A DNA stretch of 64,000 bases from NCBI GenBank assembly GCA_951813545.1, contig OX638352.1:3674835-3738834 (forward strand), read 5' to 3'. Below are positions 16,295-25,047 of the stretch, in pieces (within the stretch, counting starts at the first letter, position 1; each line of letters starts with the position of its first letter). This stretch comes from an uncultured Poribacteria bacterium (GTDB lineage Bacteria > Poribacteria > WGA-4E > WGA-3G). The notes under the pieces were generated by a model. It was not told the origin of the DNA, made no database searches, and saw nothing but the letters and a program-made list of their open reading frames with translations. Made by a program: the position numbers and the translations under genes.

Positions 16295-16807
16295 TTAATC
16301 TTCAACATACCCTTTTAAATCAGGGTGATAAGTCAGTTCCGCCATATAAAAGGTATACTTAGGCTTATAGGGTAGAAAGTAAGGGTTTTCTAACATATTA
16401 GTATATTTGTCCGCCAAACCTTTTGTTTTCGCTTCACTATATTCTAAGCCCTTGGCAGCCCTAATAAGATATCAGAGTTCAGCATAGGGCAGCTGGGATG
16501 GTAGCATACCTCTTATTTTACCACCATCATAGGCATAGTAAAAATTTCCTTCCTCTCTATCTACAACTCGAACCTGTAAAGGCTCGGTCATGAAATATAG
16601 GTCTTGGATTTGAATGTTTATTCGATCTATTTCAGTTTTTAAACGCTCATTTTCAAGTGACAGTGCTAAGACTTGCTTCTTCAGATCTCGAAAATCGCTT
16701 TGTAATGACGCTTGAACTAGGTCTGGTTTTTCGGTTTCAAGCGTGGGTTCATTACATCCGATAGTTATCATCACTACTAATATTACTCCCGATAGTTTAT
16801 GCAACAT
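16295..16807 (-). pseudogene. Lipoprotein gene interrupted by an in-frame TGA
   Basis: The first frame (16472-16807) encodes 111 residues: a signal peptide with lipobox (VVMITIGC), a coiled-coil helix (LKKQVLALSLENERLKTEI) and a C-terminal domain. After the TGA at 16474-16472 the same frame stays open for another 58 codons to TAA at 16295-16297, with protein-like sequence (RAAKGLEYSEAKTKGLADKY). The natural product was probably about 170 residues. TGA serves as a normal stop in neighbouring genes, so I read this as a nonsense mutation or sequence error. The function is unknown; it would be an outer-membrane or inner-membrane lipoprotein. Confidence 0.6.
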
Positions 16808-16899
16808 TACTTTCTCCTGTTTGTATCACCTAATTCTTTCACTTTATCTGCTATTCAAATTTTTGGATTGACATCCAGTCAGATATTTTTCAAGGGTTT

Positions 16900-16928
16900 C
16901 CAAGGCCAAAACTACTTATTGCGAATTA
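16900..16928 (-). repeat. 29-bp dispersed repeat, copy 2 (inverted)
   Basis: Reverse complement of the copy at 16247-16275 with two differences. Its outer edge includes the stop codon of dprA (16926-16928), so the repeat reaches into the gene end. Confidence 0.7.
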
Positions 16929-18152
16929 ATTTGCCTTAGTGAACTGCTTTCCCGGCAACTGCTGAACGACTCCCTTAAGCTCCAACATCAAAAGTACACT
17001 TGAAACCTGACTAATCGGTAGTTTCGTCGTCCGAACGATAGTATCAATATGTGAAGACGGCACTTCAATAGCATCAAAAATCGCCTTTTCATCTGGCGTT
17101 AAATCCGGTGGAGCAGCAGTAGGAACGGACTGCTGTGCTTCAAGGGAAGGTTGTGAAGGGACAAGTTCAGTTTCACTCTTCTCAAAAGATGCCTCTTGCG
17201 TAGGTTCAGCCTCCACATCCGGAACCGCTGATGGTGACACCTCGGATTGGATCTGACTTAATACATACGGTGGGAGTTCATTGAGCAGATCGTCCACAGA
17301 GTTGAGAAGTTTCGCGCCATCGTTAATCAACTTATGGGTTCCTGTTGAGAGTTCAGAAAAGATCTCACCGGGTACTGCAAATACCTCTCTGTTCTGTTCA
17401 GCAGCAAGACGTGCGGTAATCAAGGCACCACTACGGTTAGACGCCTCTACGACAACAGTTCCGAGCGTCAACCCACTAATAATGCGGTTACGACGTGGAA
17501 AATTTCTTGGCTTCGGTCTGGCTGCCATTGGGAATTCGGAAATTAATGCACCAGACGCTGCGATTTTCTCAGCGAGATCCGTATTCGCCGCAGGATAGAT
17601 TATACTCAGCCCATTTCCCATCACTGCGATTGTCCTACCACCTGCTTCAACGGCACCGCGATGGGCTGAAGTATCAATACCTTTGGCAAACCCGCTAACC
17701 ACTGTTAAGCCTCGCTGCGCGAGTTGGTAACTCAAGCGATAACTCACCTTTCGCCCGTAATCCTTGGCATTTCGAGAACCGACAAGGGAAACACTAAGTG
17801 CATCTTCCTGCATCAATTCGCCCCTGACATACAGCACAAAAGGGGGTGTATCAATCTGCTTCAAGTGGGATGGATACGCAGCATCATAGAGCGTTACAAC
17901 CTGACAGCCATATTTGTGGATCAATTCAAGTTCACGTTCTATTGGATATAGAACAGGTTTGTGAGTTAAGAGATCACATACCGTCTGCGAAAGTTGATCA
18001 TTCTTTTTCAGTTCGTCCGGTGTCGCCTGAAGTGCACGTTCTGCGCTGCCAAAAACGTCGCGCAAGAGTTGAACGGTCTTTAATCCGACACCTTGCATTA
18101 GATTTAAATGGATTAGACTGATAGTCTCGTTAGACAGCATCTCTTCCGCCAT
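16926..18152 (-). CDS. dprA: DNA-processing protein DprA
   Basis: DprA binds incoming single-stranded DNA and loads RecA during natural transformation. Of the 408 residues, 60-290 form the Rossmann-like DprA domain with VSLVGSRNAKDYGRK, VVSGFAKGIDTSAHRGA, MGNGLSIIYPAAN, PRNFPRRNRIISGLT and RSGALITARLAAEQ. The N-terminus is a helical SAM-like domain, and the last 60 residues after a proline- and glutamate-rich linker form the winged-helix DprA C-terminal domain (ISQVSSVLLMLELKGVVQQLPG). It is the canonical copy; a divergent relative lies at 61569-62465. Confidence 0.94.
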   Translation of the reverse strand: MAEEMLSNETISLIHLNLMQGVGLKTVQLLRDVFGSAERALQATPDELKKNDQLSQTVCDLLTHKPVLYPIERELELIHKYGCQVVTLYDAAYPSHLKQIDTPPFVLYVRGELMQEDALSVSLVGSRNAKDYGRKVSYRLSYQLAQRGLTVVSGFAKGIDTSAHRGAVEAGGRTIAVMGNGLSIIYPAANTDLAEKIAASGALISEFPMAARPKPRNFPRRNRIISGLTLGTVVVEASNRSGALITARLAAEQNREVFAVPGEIFSELSTGTHKLINDGAKLLNSVDDLLNELPPYVLSQIQSEVSPSAVPDVEAEPTQEASFEKSETELVPSQPSLEAQQSVPTAAPPDLTPDEKAIFDAIEVPSSHIDTIVRTTKLPISQVSSVLLMLELKGVVQQLPGKQFTKAN

Positions 18153-18259
18153 GCGTGCTGCATTACATTATTGAGGCTTCTTTACTGAGGGGAGTGCTTT
18201 GTAAGCGCGCCAGCAGAAGGAAGACACACTCACAAAGCATTCTGACGAATAAAAGGTTG

Positions 18260-18850
18260 CTACTGTTCCGCTGTTCCGGCTTCCATTGGATCTGGTGGGA
18301 GTGCGTAATAGAGTTCAATCTCTTGAATCTTCTTATATTCCTGTGCACTGGGTGCTCCAGTTTCACCACGAGTTGAGCGTTTCTGCCCGCCGACCCGACG
18401 TGAATCCCAACGGCGCGGAACCTTGAGACGAAACTTAGTTGTCACAATTGGATCCCGTAGGGTGAATGTGTACTCAGGACGCATGTTGTCTCTGACATCT
18501 TTCATTGTAACCCATTCTCCGTCTTCATTCATGTACTGAGCAGCGAAAAATTCCAGCTGACCCGGCTCAGCTTTCACAACGACCTGTTGAATTGTCTGGG
18601 GCTGCCGCCATCTGAGAACGGCTTCGGTGTATTTATCAGACTCCGCTTGGGATGCCTCGTCCTTCTCATCTTCGAGAATAGGACCGGTTTCACCCTGAGT
18701 ATGGATATTGTCGTCATGGAACTTCGTATCTTCGCTTGTTGCATCCATTGCAATGTTCTTGCTCCGGTTAAAGGCTGGATTTGACGCGAGAATACAGCCT
18801 GACATCCCAATCACCACACAGAGGATTATTGCGAATAATCCAAAGCGCAT
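18260..18850 (-). CDS. Putative lipoprotein with discoidin-like domain
   Basis: A 196-residue protein with a signal peptide and lipobox (VVIGMSGC). The mature part has VLRWRQPQTIQQVVVKAE, then WVTMKDVRDN, FRLKVPRRW and KKIQEIELYYA, the strand order of an F5/8 type C (discoidin) beta-sandwich in which the final IQEIELY strand is typical. Such domains bind carbohydrate or protein at surfaces. An acidic, disordered linker separates anchor and domain. It lies 101 bases downstream of a related lipoprotein on the same strand; both are probably one unit. Domain call is from pattern, without a search. Confidence 0.6.
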   Translation of the reverse strand: MRFGLFAIILCVVIGMSGCILASNPAFNRSKNIAMDATSEDTKFHDDNIHTQGETGPILEDEKDEASQAESDKYTEAVLRWRQPQTIQQVVVKAEPGQLEFFAAQYMNEDGEWVTMKDVRDNMRPEYTFTLRDPIVTTKFRLKVPRRWDSRRVGGQKRSTRGETGAPSAQEYKKIQEIELYYALPPDPMEAGTAEQ

Positions 18851-18950
18851 ATACTGCCTCCTTGTTGCATAGAACGGTGCAAATACCGTCCACTATATCT
18901 GAAATTAAAAGTAAGGTTGTAAAACAGTCATCTTGGCGTTTCACTCTATG

Positions 18951-19592
18951 TTACTCCAATTGGAGTAAATCATCAAGTTCTTTTTCACGCTTATCGGTAG
19001 CCTCTTCTTCCTCCACCTGCTCAAAGGTCTTATAGCCGTAAAGTTCAATTTCTCGGATTTTAGCAGCTGCGCGACGATTGGCATCCCATCCACGGAATCC
19101 GCCTGATCTTGCGCGTCGCTGCCGATTCAGCAGGGCATCATCTTTAGTGCCTAAAACACGCAACCGAATTCGATCTGTCGGGAAGGGAACCAATAGCGAA
19201 ACTTTAATCGGATGCTCTTTGACGCTCTTCACATCTTTAATGAGCTGCCAGTCTTCATTAGCTGTGATGCTGCCCTTATCGACGTAAACATCAAACTGCG
19301 ACAAATTATCCGAGTGTATCACAATGCGACGGATAACCTTTTTTTCCGGCAACGTAATTATAACTTGCGATGCGGCGTTCGCCCCCATAAACCCTTCCAT
19401 ACCCGAGGGGAAAGTCGTTTCACCCATAGTGTTTAACTTACCATCAATTGCTTGTGGAACTGTTGACTGTACACCTTCCATAAGGGCATAATTTTCGCTC
19501 CACTCCTGTTCTGAAAAGAGTGCGCTGCATCCTGTGAGAACAACGGAAACCAAGCAGAACAGTACAAAGAGGACAGTGAATCGATAAATCAT
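18951..19592 (-). CDS. Putative lipoprotein with discoidin-like domain
   Basis: A 213-residue protein whose signal peptide ends in a lipobox (VSVVLTGC). The mature domain follows the F5/8 type C pattern: AIDGKLNTMGETTFP, ASQVIITLPEKKVIRRIVIHS, FDVYVDKGS, DRIRLRVLG and AKIREIELYGY. Loop RQRRARSGG is basic; a charged glutamate/lysine tail follows. It is a distant paralogue of the next gene (18260-18850), sharing the last strands and an arginine-rich insert. The ATG at 19592 has AAAGGAG eight bases upstream. It follows cysS by 66 bases and may be co-transcribed with the core operon. Confidence 0.62.
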   Translation of the reverse strand: MIYRFTVLFVLFCLVSVVLTGCSALFSEQEWSENYALMEGVQSTVPQAIDGKLNTMGETTFPSGMEGFMGANAASQVIITLPEKKVIRRIVIHSDNLSQFDVYVDKGSITANEDWQLIKDVKSVKEHPIKVSLLVPFPTDRIRLRVLGTKDDALLNRQRRARSGGFRGWDANRRAAAKIREIELYGYKTFEQVEEEEATDKREKELDDLLQLE

Positions 19593-19658
19593 CTTTTTAC
19601 TCCTTTGATACCGCACTCAGGCAGAAGCCTTCGCGCGACAACCTTTTGTTCACTCATA

Positions 19659-21080
19659 TTACGATACAATTTTCCAAGTGGCACCTTCACGAGTGTCCTG
19701 AATTTCAATGTTGAGTTCTTTAAGCCTGTCTCGAATTTTATCGGATGTGTCCCAATCTTTGCGACTTCGAGCATCCTGCCTTATCTCCAAAAGGAGATTC
19801 ACGAGTTGGTCGCGTTGCTCTACGTCACCTTCATCACTGCGTTCAACATCCGCGCCGTAGATTCCAAGCACTTGACAACTTTCAGTCAACGCCTGATACG
19901 CTTGGGCGAGAGCGGGAGCATCTGCTTCATCAGAAACGCTGAGCGATCTATTGACTTCGCTGACGAGGGTGAAAATAGCACCGAGTGCCTGTGCCGTGTT
20001 GAAGTCTGTATCCATCGCAGTGATAAACTGTGACTTCATGGTTTGGATTGCGTCCTGAAGAGCAGCGCCTCCCGTTCCGTTCGCTTCAAATTGTCCATCG
20101 TACTTCTTTAAAGCATCCAAACAATTGTTCAAACGCCTGAGTGCGCCTTCTGATTTTGCCAAACTCTCCTGATTGTAGTCAAGCGGATGTCGGTAGTGCG
20201 CCGAAATTAGGAAATGACGAACCACTTCAGTTGGATAATTGTCGAGAGCGTCTCGGAGGAGGATAAAGTTCTGTTCCGATTTGCCCATTCGCCTGCCATC
20301 AATCTTTAAAAAAGCGACATGTATCCAATAACGTGCGAAGGTGCATCCGGTAGCTAATTCACTTTGCGCTATCTCATTTTCATGGTGTGGGAACTGCAAA
20401 TCTTCTCCGCCTGCATGGATATCAATAGTCTCACCGAGATGCTTCATCGCCATGGCGGAACACTCTATATGCCATCCGGGCCTGCCTCTACCCCATGGAC
20501 TTTCCCAAGACGGTTCCCCCGGCTTCGCGGCTTTCCACATATCAAAATCACGCGGATCCTCTTTCCGCTCATCAACTTCAACCCGGGCACCCGCCAATAG
20601 ATCTTCCGGTTTTCGACCAGAAAGTTTCCCGTACTCAGCAAACTGATTCACACGGTAATAAACACTTCCATCAATGACATAAGCCGCTCCCTTGTCAAGC
20701 AGGGTCTGAATTAAACTTATCATCTCTGGAATGTGTTCAGTCGCTTTTGGCGCTACATCTGCGGGTTGGATACCGAGGCGTTGCGAGTCTTCAAAGAACG
20801 CTTCGCCGTTCTGATGTGCGAGCTGCTTGGCACTGACCCCTAACTCTGCCGCACGCCCGATAATTTTGTCATCAATATCTGTCAAATTTTGAACCAGTTT
20901 AACGTTGTATCCCCTATATACCAGATAGCGTCGAATAATATCTGTCACCAGAGCGGTGCGTGCATTGCCCATGTGAATGTAATCGTAAACAGTCGGACCG
21001 CAGCTGTAAATCGACACCTGTTCAGGATTTAGGGGCACAAAATCCTCCAATTGCCGGTTCATCGAGTTATAGATTTTCAT
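19659..21080 (-). CDS. cysS: Cysteine--tRNA ligase
   Basis: CysRS charges tRNA-Cys in the cytosol. The 473-residue class I enzyme has the zinc cysteine in YSCGPTVYD, the HIGH equivalent HMGN in YIHMGNARTALV, the zinc-site motif WHIECSAMAMKHLG with the GEDLQFPHHENE histidines, and the KMSKS equivalent RMGKS in DGRRMGKSEQNF. The C-terminal anticodon region is complete (DARSRKDWDTSDKIRDRLKEL). The frame extends to 21119, but similarity starts at the ATG at 21080, which sits 23 nt after a leader hairpin. It is the last core gene of the radA-yacL-ispD-ispF-cysS run. Confidence 0.96.
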   Translation of the reverse strand: MKIYNSMNRQLEDFVPLNPEQVSIYSCGPTVYDYIHMGNARTALVTDIIRRYLVYRGYNVKLVQNLTDIDDKIIGRAAELGVSAKQLAHQNGEAFFEDSQRLGIQPADVAPKATEHIPEMISLIQTLLDKGAAYVIDGSVYYRVNQFAEYGKLSGRKPEDLLAGARVEVDERKEDPRDFDMWKAAKPGEPSWESPWGRGRPGWHIECSAMAMKHLGETIDIHAGGEDLQFPHHENEIAQSELATGCTFARYWIHVAFLKIDGRRMGKSEQNFILLRDALDNYPTEVVRHFLISAHYRHPLDYNQESLAKSEGALRRLNNCLDALKKYDGQFEANGTGGAALQDAIQTMKSQFITAMDTDFNTAQALGAIFTLVSEVNRSLSVSDEADAPALAQAYQALTESCQVLGIYGADVERSDEGDVEQRDQLVNLLLEIRQDARSRKDWDTSDKIRDRLKELNIEIQDTREGATWKIVS

Positions 21081-21103
21081 TTTTTTAATAATTGGACACC
21101 GGA

Positions 21104-21128
21104 CCTCGTTCCACTTCATTTCACGAGG
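21104..21128 (-). promoter_or_regulatory. Leader hairpin of cysS with a compensated stem
   Basis: Minus-strand CCTCGT, loop GAAATGAAGTGGA, ACGAGG, ending 23 nt from the cysS start. The loop differs at one base from the nuoI and tsaD elements, while the 6-bp stem has a different sequence that still pairs fully. Confidence 0.55.
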
Positions 21129-21247
21129 ATATCTGGTGAATTCAGAAACCTTTGAGTATCTGGAGTGGGTTGGAATTAACCGAAAACCACTGCGAAACGT
21201 CGTGGAGCAGTGACCAGATTCCCATAGTTAGAAACAGAAAAAAATAG

Positions 21248-21721
21248 CTATAGTCGGGAAAGACAGGCGATAGCGTGAGCGACAATCGCTTTTCCTTCGC
21301 CAACAACGCCCAATTCTTCCGCTGTGGTCGCCTTAACGTTTATCTGCTCCACGTCAACATTAAGCGTTTTGGCAAGTTCCGCGCGCATCTCCGAAATGTA
21401 GGGAACCAATTTCGGGGACTGTGCGATAACTGTACTATCGACATTCTCAATCCGGTAGCCACACTGTTTCACTTTTGCAGCGACATCACTTAAGAAAATA
21501 AGGCTGTCGATCCCCTCATAACGATCATCTGTATCAGGAAAATGTGTGCCGATATCACCGAGTGCGGCTGCGCCTAAAATCGCATCCACAATTGCGTGTG
21601 TCAAAACATCCGCATCTGAATGTCCCAACAACCCCAAATGATATGGAATCTCAACGCCACCTAAAATCAATCTCCTATCAGAGACTAACCGATGAACGTC
21701 ATAACCAATACCTACTCGCAT
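21248..21721 (-). CDS. ispF: 2-C-methyl-D-erythritol 2,4-cyclodiphosphate synthase
   Basis: IspF converts CDP-methylerythritol 2-phosphate to the cyclic diphosphate in the MEP isoprenoid pathway. The 157-residue protein has the zinc ligands D8-x-H10 in RVGIGYDVHRL and H42 region GHSDADVLTHAIVDAILGAAALGDIG, then HFPDTD, and the C-terminal KATTAEELGVVGEGKAIVAHA. Length is standard for the trimeric enzyme. It follows ispD by 59 bases on the same strand. Confidence 0.95.
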   Translation of the reverse strand: MRVGIGYDVHRLVSDRRLILGGVEIPYHLGLLGHSDADVLTHAIVDAILGAAALGDIGTHFPDTDDRYEGIDSLIFLSDVAAKVKQCGYRIENVDSTVIAQSPKLVPYISEMRAELAKTLNVDVEQINVKATTAEELGVVGEGKAIVAHAIACLSRL

Positions 21722-21780
21722 TTTTCTCGCACACTTCTATCACAGTAGATCCATGCAGAATGGAAGAAAACAGAAACCCT

Positions 21781-22482
21781 CTACCAAAGCGTGGCATCCG
21801 AGAGTAATACTTCAGCTACCTGTAAATCAATGGGTGTCGTTATCTTCAAATTCGCGTAACTCCCCTTCACCAATTTGACAGGAAAGCCAAGTTGTTCAAC
21901 AAGGGCGGCATCATCGGTTGCTGTGAGTTGACGCGCTTGCGCTGTCTGATGCGCCTCTTCTAACAGAGATTTTCGGAAGACTTGAGGTGTTTGCACCGCC
22001 CAAAGCTGCTCACGTGCCGGTGTTTCAACGATGAAGCTGTCAGCGTTAGCGACTTTGATTGTGTCCTTGACAGGGACAGCAGCAACAGCGGCACCACATT
22101 CGTCCGCAGCGGCGAGACATGCAAAAATGATTTCATCGGTCACAAAAGGACGCACCCCATCATGGACAATTACAAAATCAACATCTGCTGACAGGGCACG
22201 TATACCGTTGTAGACAGACATCTGCCGGGTCTCTCCTCCCTCAACAAGCTTCTGAACCTTCGTAAAAGCACACGGATGTAATACAGTGGCATGACATTCA
22301 CTAAAATCAGCTTGGTCAACAATGACGAAAATCGCGTCCACAGCACTATTTTGCTCAAAGCACTGAATAGTATGCGCAAGAATCGGCTTTTCCGCCAACT
22401 TTAAGTAAGGCTTTTTAACCGAATGCGCCATCCGGCTCCCTTTACCAGCTGCGGGAATAAGGGTGCATACTCGGCTGTTCAT
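21781..22482 (-). CDS. ispD: 2-C-methyl-D-erythritol 4-phosphate cytidylyltransferase
   Basis: IspD couples MEP to CTP, giving CDP-methylerythritol. The nucleotide-binding start is TLIPAAGKGSRM with the K of the LxxKPYL segment, then FVIVHDGVRPFVTDEII in the middle, PVKDTIKVA, and TDDAALVEQLG near 190, followed by LKITTPIDL. All are hallmarks of IspD. The ATG at 22482 overlaps the end of yacL by 41 bases; an in-frame ATG at 22497 is the alternative. The overlap suggests translational coupling. Confidence 0.94.
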   Translation of the reverse strand: MNSRVCTLIPAAGKGSRMAHSVKKPYLKLAEKPILAHTIQCFEQNSAVDAIFVIVDQADFSECHATVLHPCAFTKVQKLVEGGETRQMSVYNGIRALSADVDFVIVHDGVRPFVTDEIIFACLAAADECGAAVAAVPVKDTIKVANADSFIVETPAREQLWAVQTPQVFRKSLLEEAHQTAQARQLTATDDAALVEQLGFPVKLVKGSYANLKITTPIDLQVAEVLLSDATLW

Positions 22483-23470
22483 CAATGTCCACTTCATCTG
22501 TTTTTATTCGCGTGAAAATCATTTGCCCTGCACTTGTCCGTAACATCTGTGTAACCTCAACATTAAGCGTACTCCCGATGTAAGACTTCCCGTCTTCAAC
22601 AATTACCATTGTTCCGTCATCAAGATAACCAACCCCTTGATTCGGTTCCTTACCCTCTTTAAGGAGAAGCACTTGAATCACCTCACCAGCAATGACGACA
22701 GGTCGTACAGCATTCGACAACTCATTGATATTGAGGACCTTCACGCTCTGCAATTCAGCAACTTTGTTGAGATTCAAATCGTTTGTGATGATCGTTGCGT
22801 CCTGCTTTTGGGCAAGATGAACTAACTTCGCATCAACCTCTGGCAGATGAGGTACTTCTTCCTCCGTGATTTCAACCTCAATGGCAGGATTGTTCTGAAG
22901 CGCACGGAGGATATCAAAACCACGCCGTCCCTTATTTCTACGAAGCGGTTCCGTCGAATCAGCAATATGTTGCAACTCATTGAGAACAAATCGCGGAATG
23001 ACAAGCGTGCCCTCAATAAATTTCGTCTGACAGATTTCAAGAATTCTGCCATCAATAATAACACTTGTGTCTAAAATTTTGAAGTTACTTGCAGCTTGAG
23101 CTGAGCGCGATTCGCCAGATCGCGCAGTAGACTTTGACTCCAGCAATTGGGTTAAATTCAACGTTGTAGAGAGATGATACCCACTCATCATACCCACGTA
23201 ACCCAGGCTAAGAACAATCGCTATCTTCAGATTACCATCAGATTGTGAAAGAAGAGATAACACCGTAAGAGAAACTAATAAACCTATAAAGAGTCCCATC
23301 AGCGCCGCGATAATGCCACGTACGTTAGGTATATGTAGGCAGACTTCTGCCCCAACAAGGAGAAGTGCTACGATAAGTCCAGCAATTACAGCGAATAGCT
23401 CACCGTAGACTATATAGCAACTTCCTACACTTGCAATTATAAAAAATAGACGAATACCCCAAATTTTCAT
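22442..23470 (-). CDS. PIN/TRAM domain protein (YacL family)
   Basis: A 342-residue membrane-bound putative nuclease. Four hydrophobic helices fill residues 1-110 (for example VALLLVGAEVCL, IIAALMGLFIGLLVSLTVL). A PIN domain follows, with acidic residues in LDTSVIIDGRI, RFVLNELQHI and DATIITNDLNL, then a C-terminal TRAM domain (GYLDDGTMVIVEDGKSYIG). YacL sits between radA and ispD in many bacteria, as here. The frame continues to 23539 only because of a tandem 24-bp repeat; the real start is the ATG at 23470. Confidence 0.9.
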   Translation of the reverse strand: MKIWGIRLFFIIASVGSCYIVYGELFAVIAGLIVALLLVGAEVCLHIPNVRGIIAALMGLFIGLLVSLTVLSLLSQSDGNLKIAIVLSLGYVGMMSGYHLSTTLNLTQLLESKSTARSGESRSAQAASNFKILDTSVIIDGRILEICQTKFIEGTLVIPRFVLNELQHIADSTEPLRRNKGRRGFDILRALQNNPAIEVEITEEEVPHLPEVDAKLVHLAQKQDATIITNDLNLNKVAELQSVKVLNINELSNAVRPVVIAGEVIQVLLLKEGKEPNQGVGYLDDGTMVIVEDGKSYIGSTLNVEVTQMLRTSAGQMIFTRIKTDEVDIDEQPSMHPYSRSW

Positions 23471-23490
23471 TTTTTGTACTCCAAGCGTAA

Positions 23491-23538
23491 CTTGAAAAAC
23501 AGTGTCGCCCCTCACTTGAAAAACAGTGTCGCCCCTCA
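23491..23538. repeat. Perfect tandem duplication of 24 bp in the yacL leader
   Basis: The 24-bp unit beginning CTTGAAAAACAGTGTCGCCC occurs twice back to back, 23491-23514 and 23515-23538, with no mismatch. It lies 20-68 bases upstream of the yacL start. Being an identical, in-phase 24-mer it is recent and could vary in copy number between strains. Confidence 0.85.
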
Positions 23539-23677
23539 CAGGAGCGGTTTTTATTCGAGCTCACAAGATACCCTCGGTTGCAAGCATTTGTGTTTAGATT
23601 TGCGAGGCACCTATAAGCAGCCAACTCAATAACGTTCACGCTTAGACCTCACAACTACCAATAAATCACGAATCGTA

Positions 23678-25039
23678 TTACAGTAAAGCCCCTAGGCTGT
23701 CATATACATCACTAACACCCACAAGTTCAATATCTTCATCAATTTCCAAACCTTTAAGGTTGTACTCAGGAAAGATCACCCGCCTGAAGCCCAACTTCGC
23801 GGCTTCCCGAATTCGTCTTTCAACGTGTGTTACAGGCCGAATCTCGCCACCAAGTCCAACCTCTCCGATTATAACAGTCTGCCTATTCACAGGAATATCC
23901 CGATGGCTTGAGGATATTGCCATCAGGACACCGAGGTCTATACCCGGTTCGTCAACGCGTAATCCACCCGTAATGTTAACGAAGACATCAGAATCTCCCA
24001 CGTCAATCCCAACGCGTTTATTGAGCACTGCGATAAGTAAGGCAATCCGGTGCCGATCTACCCCAGTTGCTGTATTGCGCGGATTTCCATAATTGGTAGG
24101 CACAACGAGTGCCTGCACCTCCATAAGCAAAGGACGTGTCCCCTCCATGCTTGAGACAACGACGGAACCTGAAACTTCTTCCTCTCTGTTACTTAGAAAA
24201 AGCTCTGACGGATTCATCACATCCGCAAGACCTGTGCTCTGCATCTCAAAAATACCGAGTTCGTTCGTCGAGCCGAATCGATTCTTGATCGCTCGGAGGA
24301 TGCGGTAGATATGATGCTGTTCTCCTTCAAAATAGAGGACGGTATCTACCATGTGTTCCAGAACGCGAGGACCGGCGAGTGCTCCTTCCTTTGTCACATG
24401 CCCGACAAGAAATACTGGAATATTCCGATTCTTTGCACAAATCAGGAGATGCCCAGCACATTCACGAATCTGTGTAACACTCCCCGGTGCTGATGGAATA
24501 TTCGACAAATAAACCGTCTGGATAGAATCGACGATGACAACCTTCGGTTCCTGTTCGTCAATATACTTTTCAATCTGCTCCAAATTGTTTTCACATAACA
24601 CATAGAGCGTATCAGACACAACACCGAGCCGATTCGCTCGAAGTTTTGTCTGGCTAACAGATTCCTCACCAGAAACGTAAAGCACATCTCCATAGTTCTG
24701 GCTCAACGCATTCCCTGCTTGTAATAACAAGGTAGATTTGCCTATTCCTGGGTCACCACCAATAAGGACTACAGAACCCGGTACAATTCCGCCACCGAGT
24801 ACTCTGTCAAACTCTGACATCCCCGTTAGATGTCGTTCTACTTCGCCCGCTGCAACTTTCGAGATAGGTTCAGGTCCACGAGATACCTGTCCGATACCAC
24901 GATGTTTTGATGACGTGGTGAGCGTCTCTATCTCCTCAGCAAAACTTTGCCAACTTCTACAACTCGGACACCGTCCGAGTGTTTTTGGCGTTGTATATCC
25001 ACATTCTTGACAGACAAATTTACGTTTCTCTCGTGCCAT
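23678..25039 (-). CDS. radA: DNA repair protein RadA
   Basis: RadA (Sms) is a RecA-like helicase that extends branch migration at recombination intermediates. The 453-residue product has the N-terminal C4 zinc finger (CQECGYTTPKTLGRCPSC), Walker A in IGGDPGIGKSTLLL, Walker B in VVIVDSIQTVYL, the RadA-specific KNRFG motif (AIKNRFGSTNELGIFEM) and the C-terminal Lon-protease-like domain (IDVGDSDVFVNITGGL). The start is the ATG at 25039. It follows mlaD with eight bases between and leads the radA-yacL-ispD-ispF-cysS block. Confidence 0.95.
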   Translation of the reverse strand: MAREKRKFVCQECGYTTPKTLGRCPSCRSWQSFAEEIETLTTSSKHRGIGQVSRGPEPISKVAAGEVERHLTGMSEFDRVLGGGIVPGSVVLIGGDPGIGKSTLLLQAGNALSQNYGDVLYVSGEESVSQTKLRANRLGVVSDTLYVLCENNLEQIEKYIDEQEPKVVIVDSIQTVYLSNIPSAPGSVTQIRECAGHLLICAKNRNIPVFLVGHVTKEGALAGPRVLEHMVDTVLYFEGEQHHIYRILRAIKNRFGSTNELGIFEMQSTGLADVMNPSELFLSNREEEVSGSVVVSSMEGTRPLLMEVQALVVPTNYGNPRNTATGVDRHRIALLIAVLNKRVGIDVGDSDVFVNITGGLRVDEPGIDLGVLMAISSSHRDIPVNRQTVIIGEVGLGGEIRPVTHVERRIREAAKLGFRRVIFPEYNLKGLEIDEDIELVGVSDVYDSLGALL

Positions 25040-25047
25040 CTGCGATG

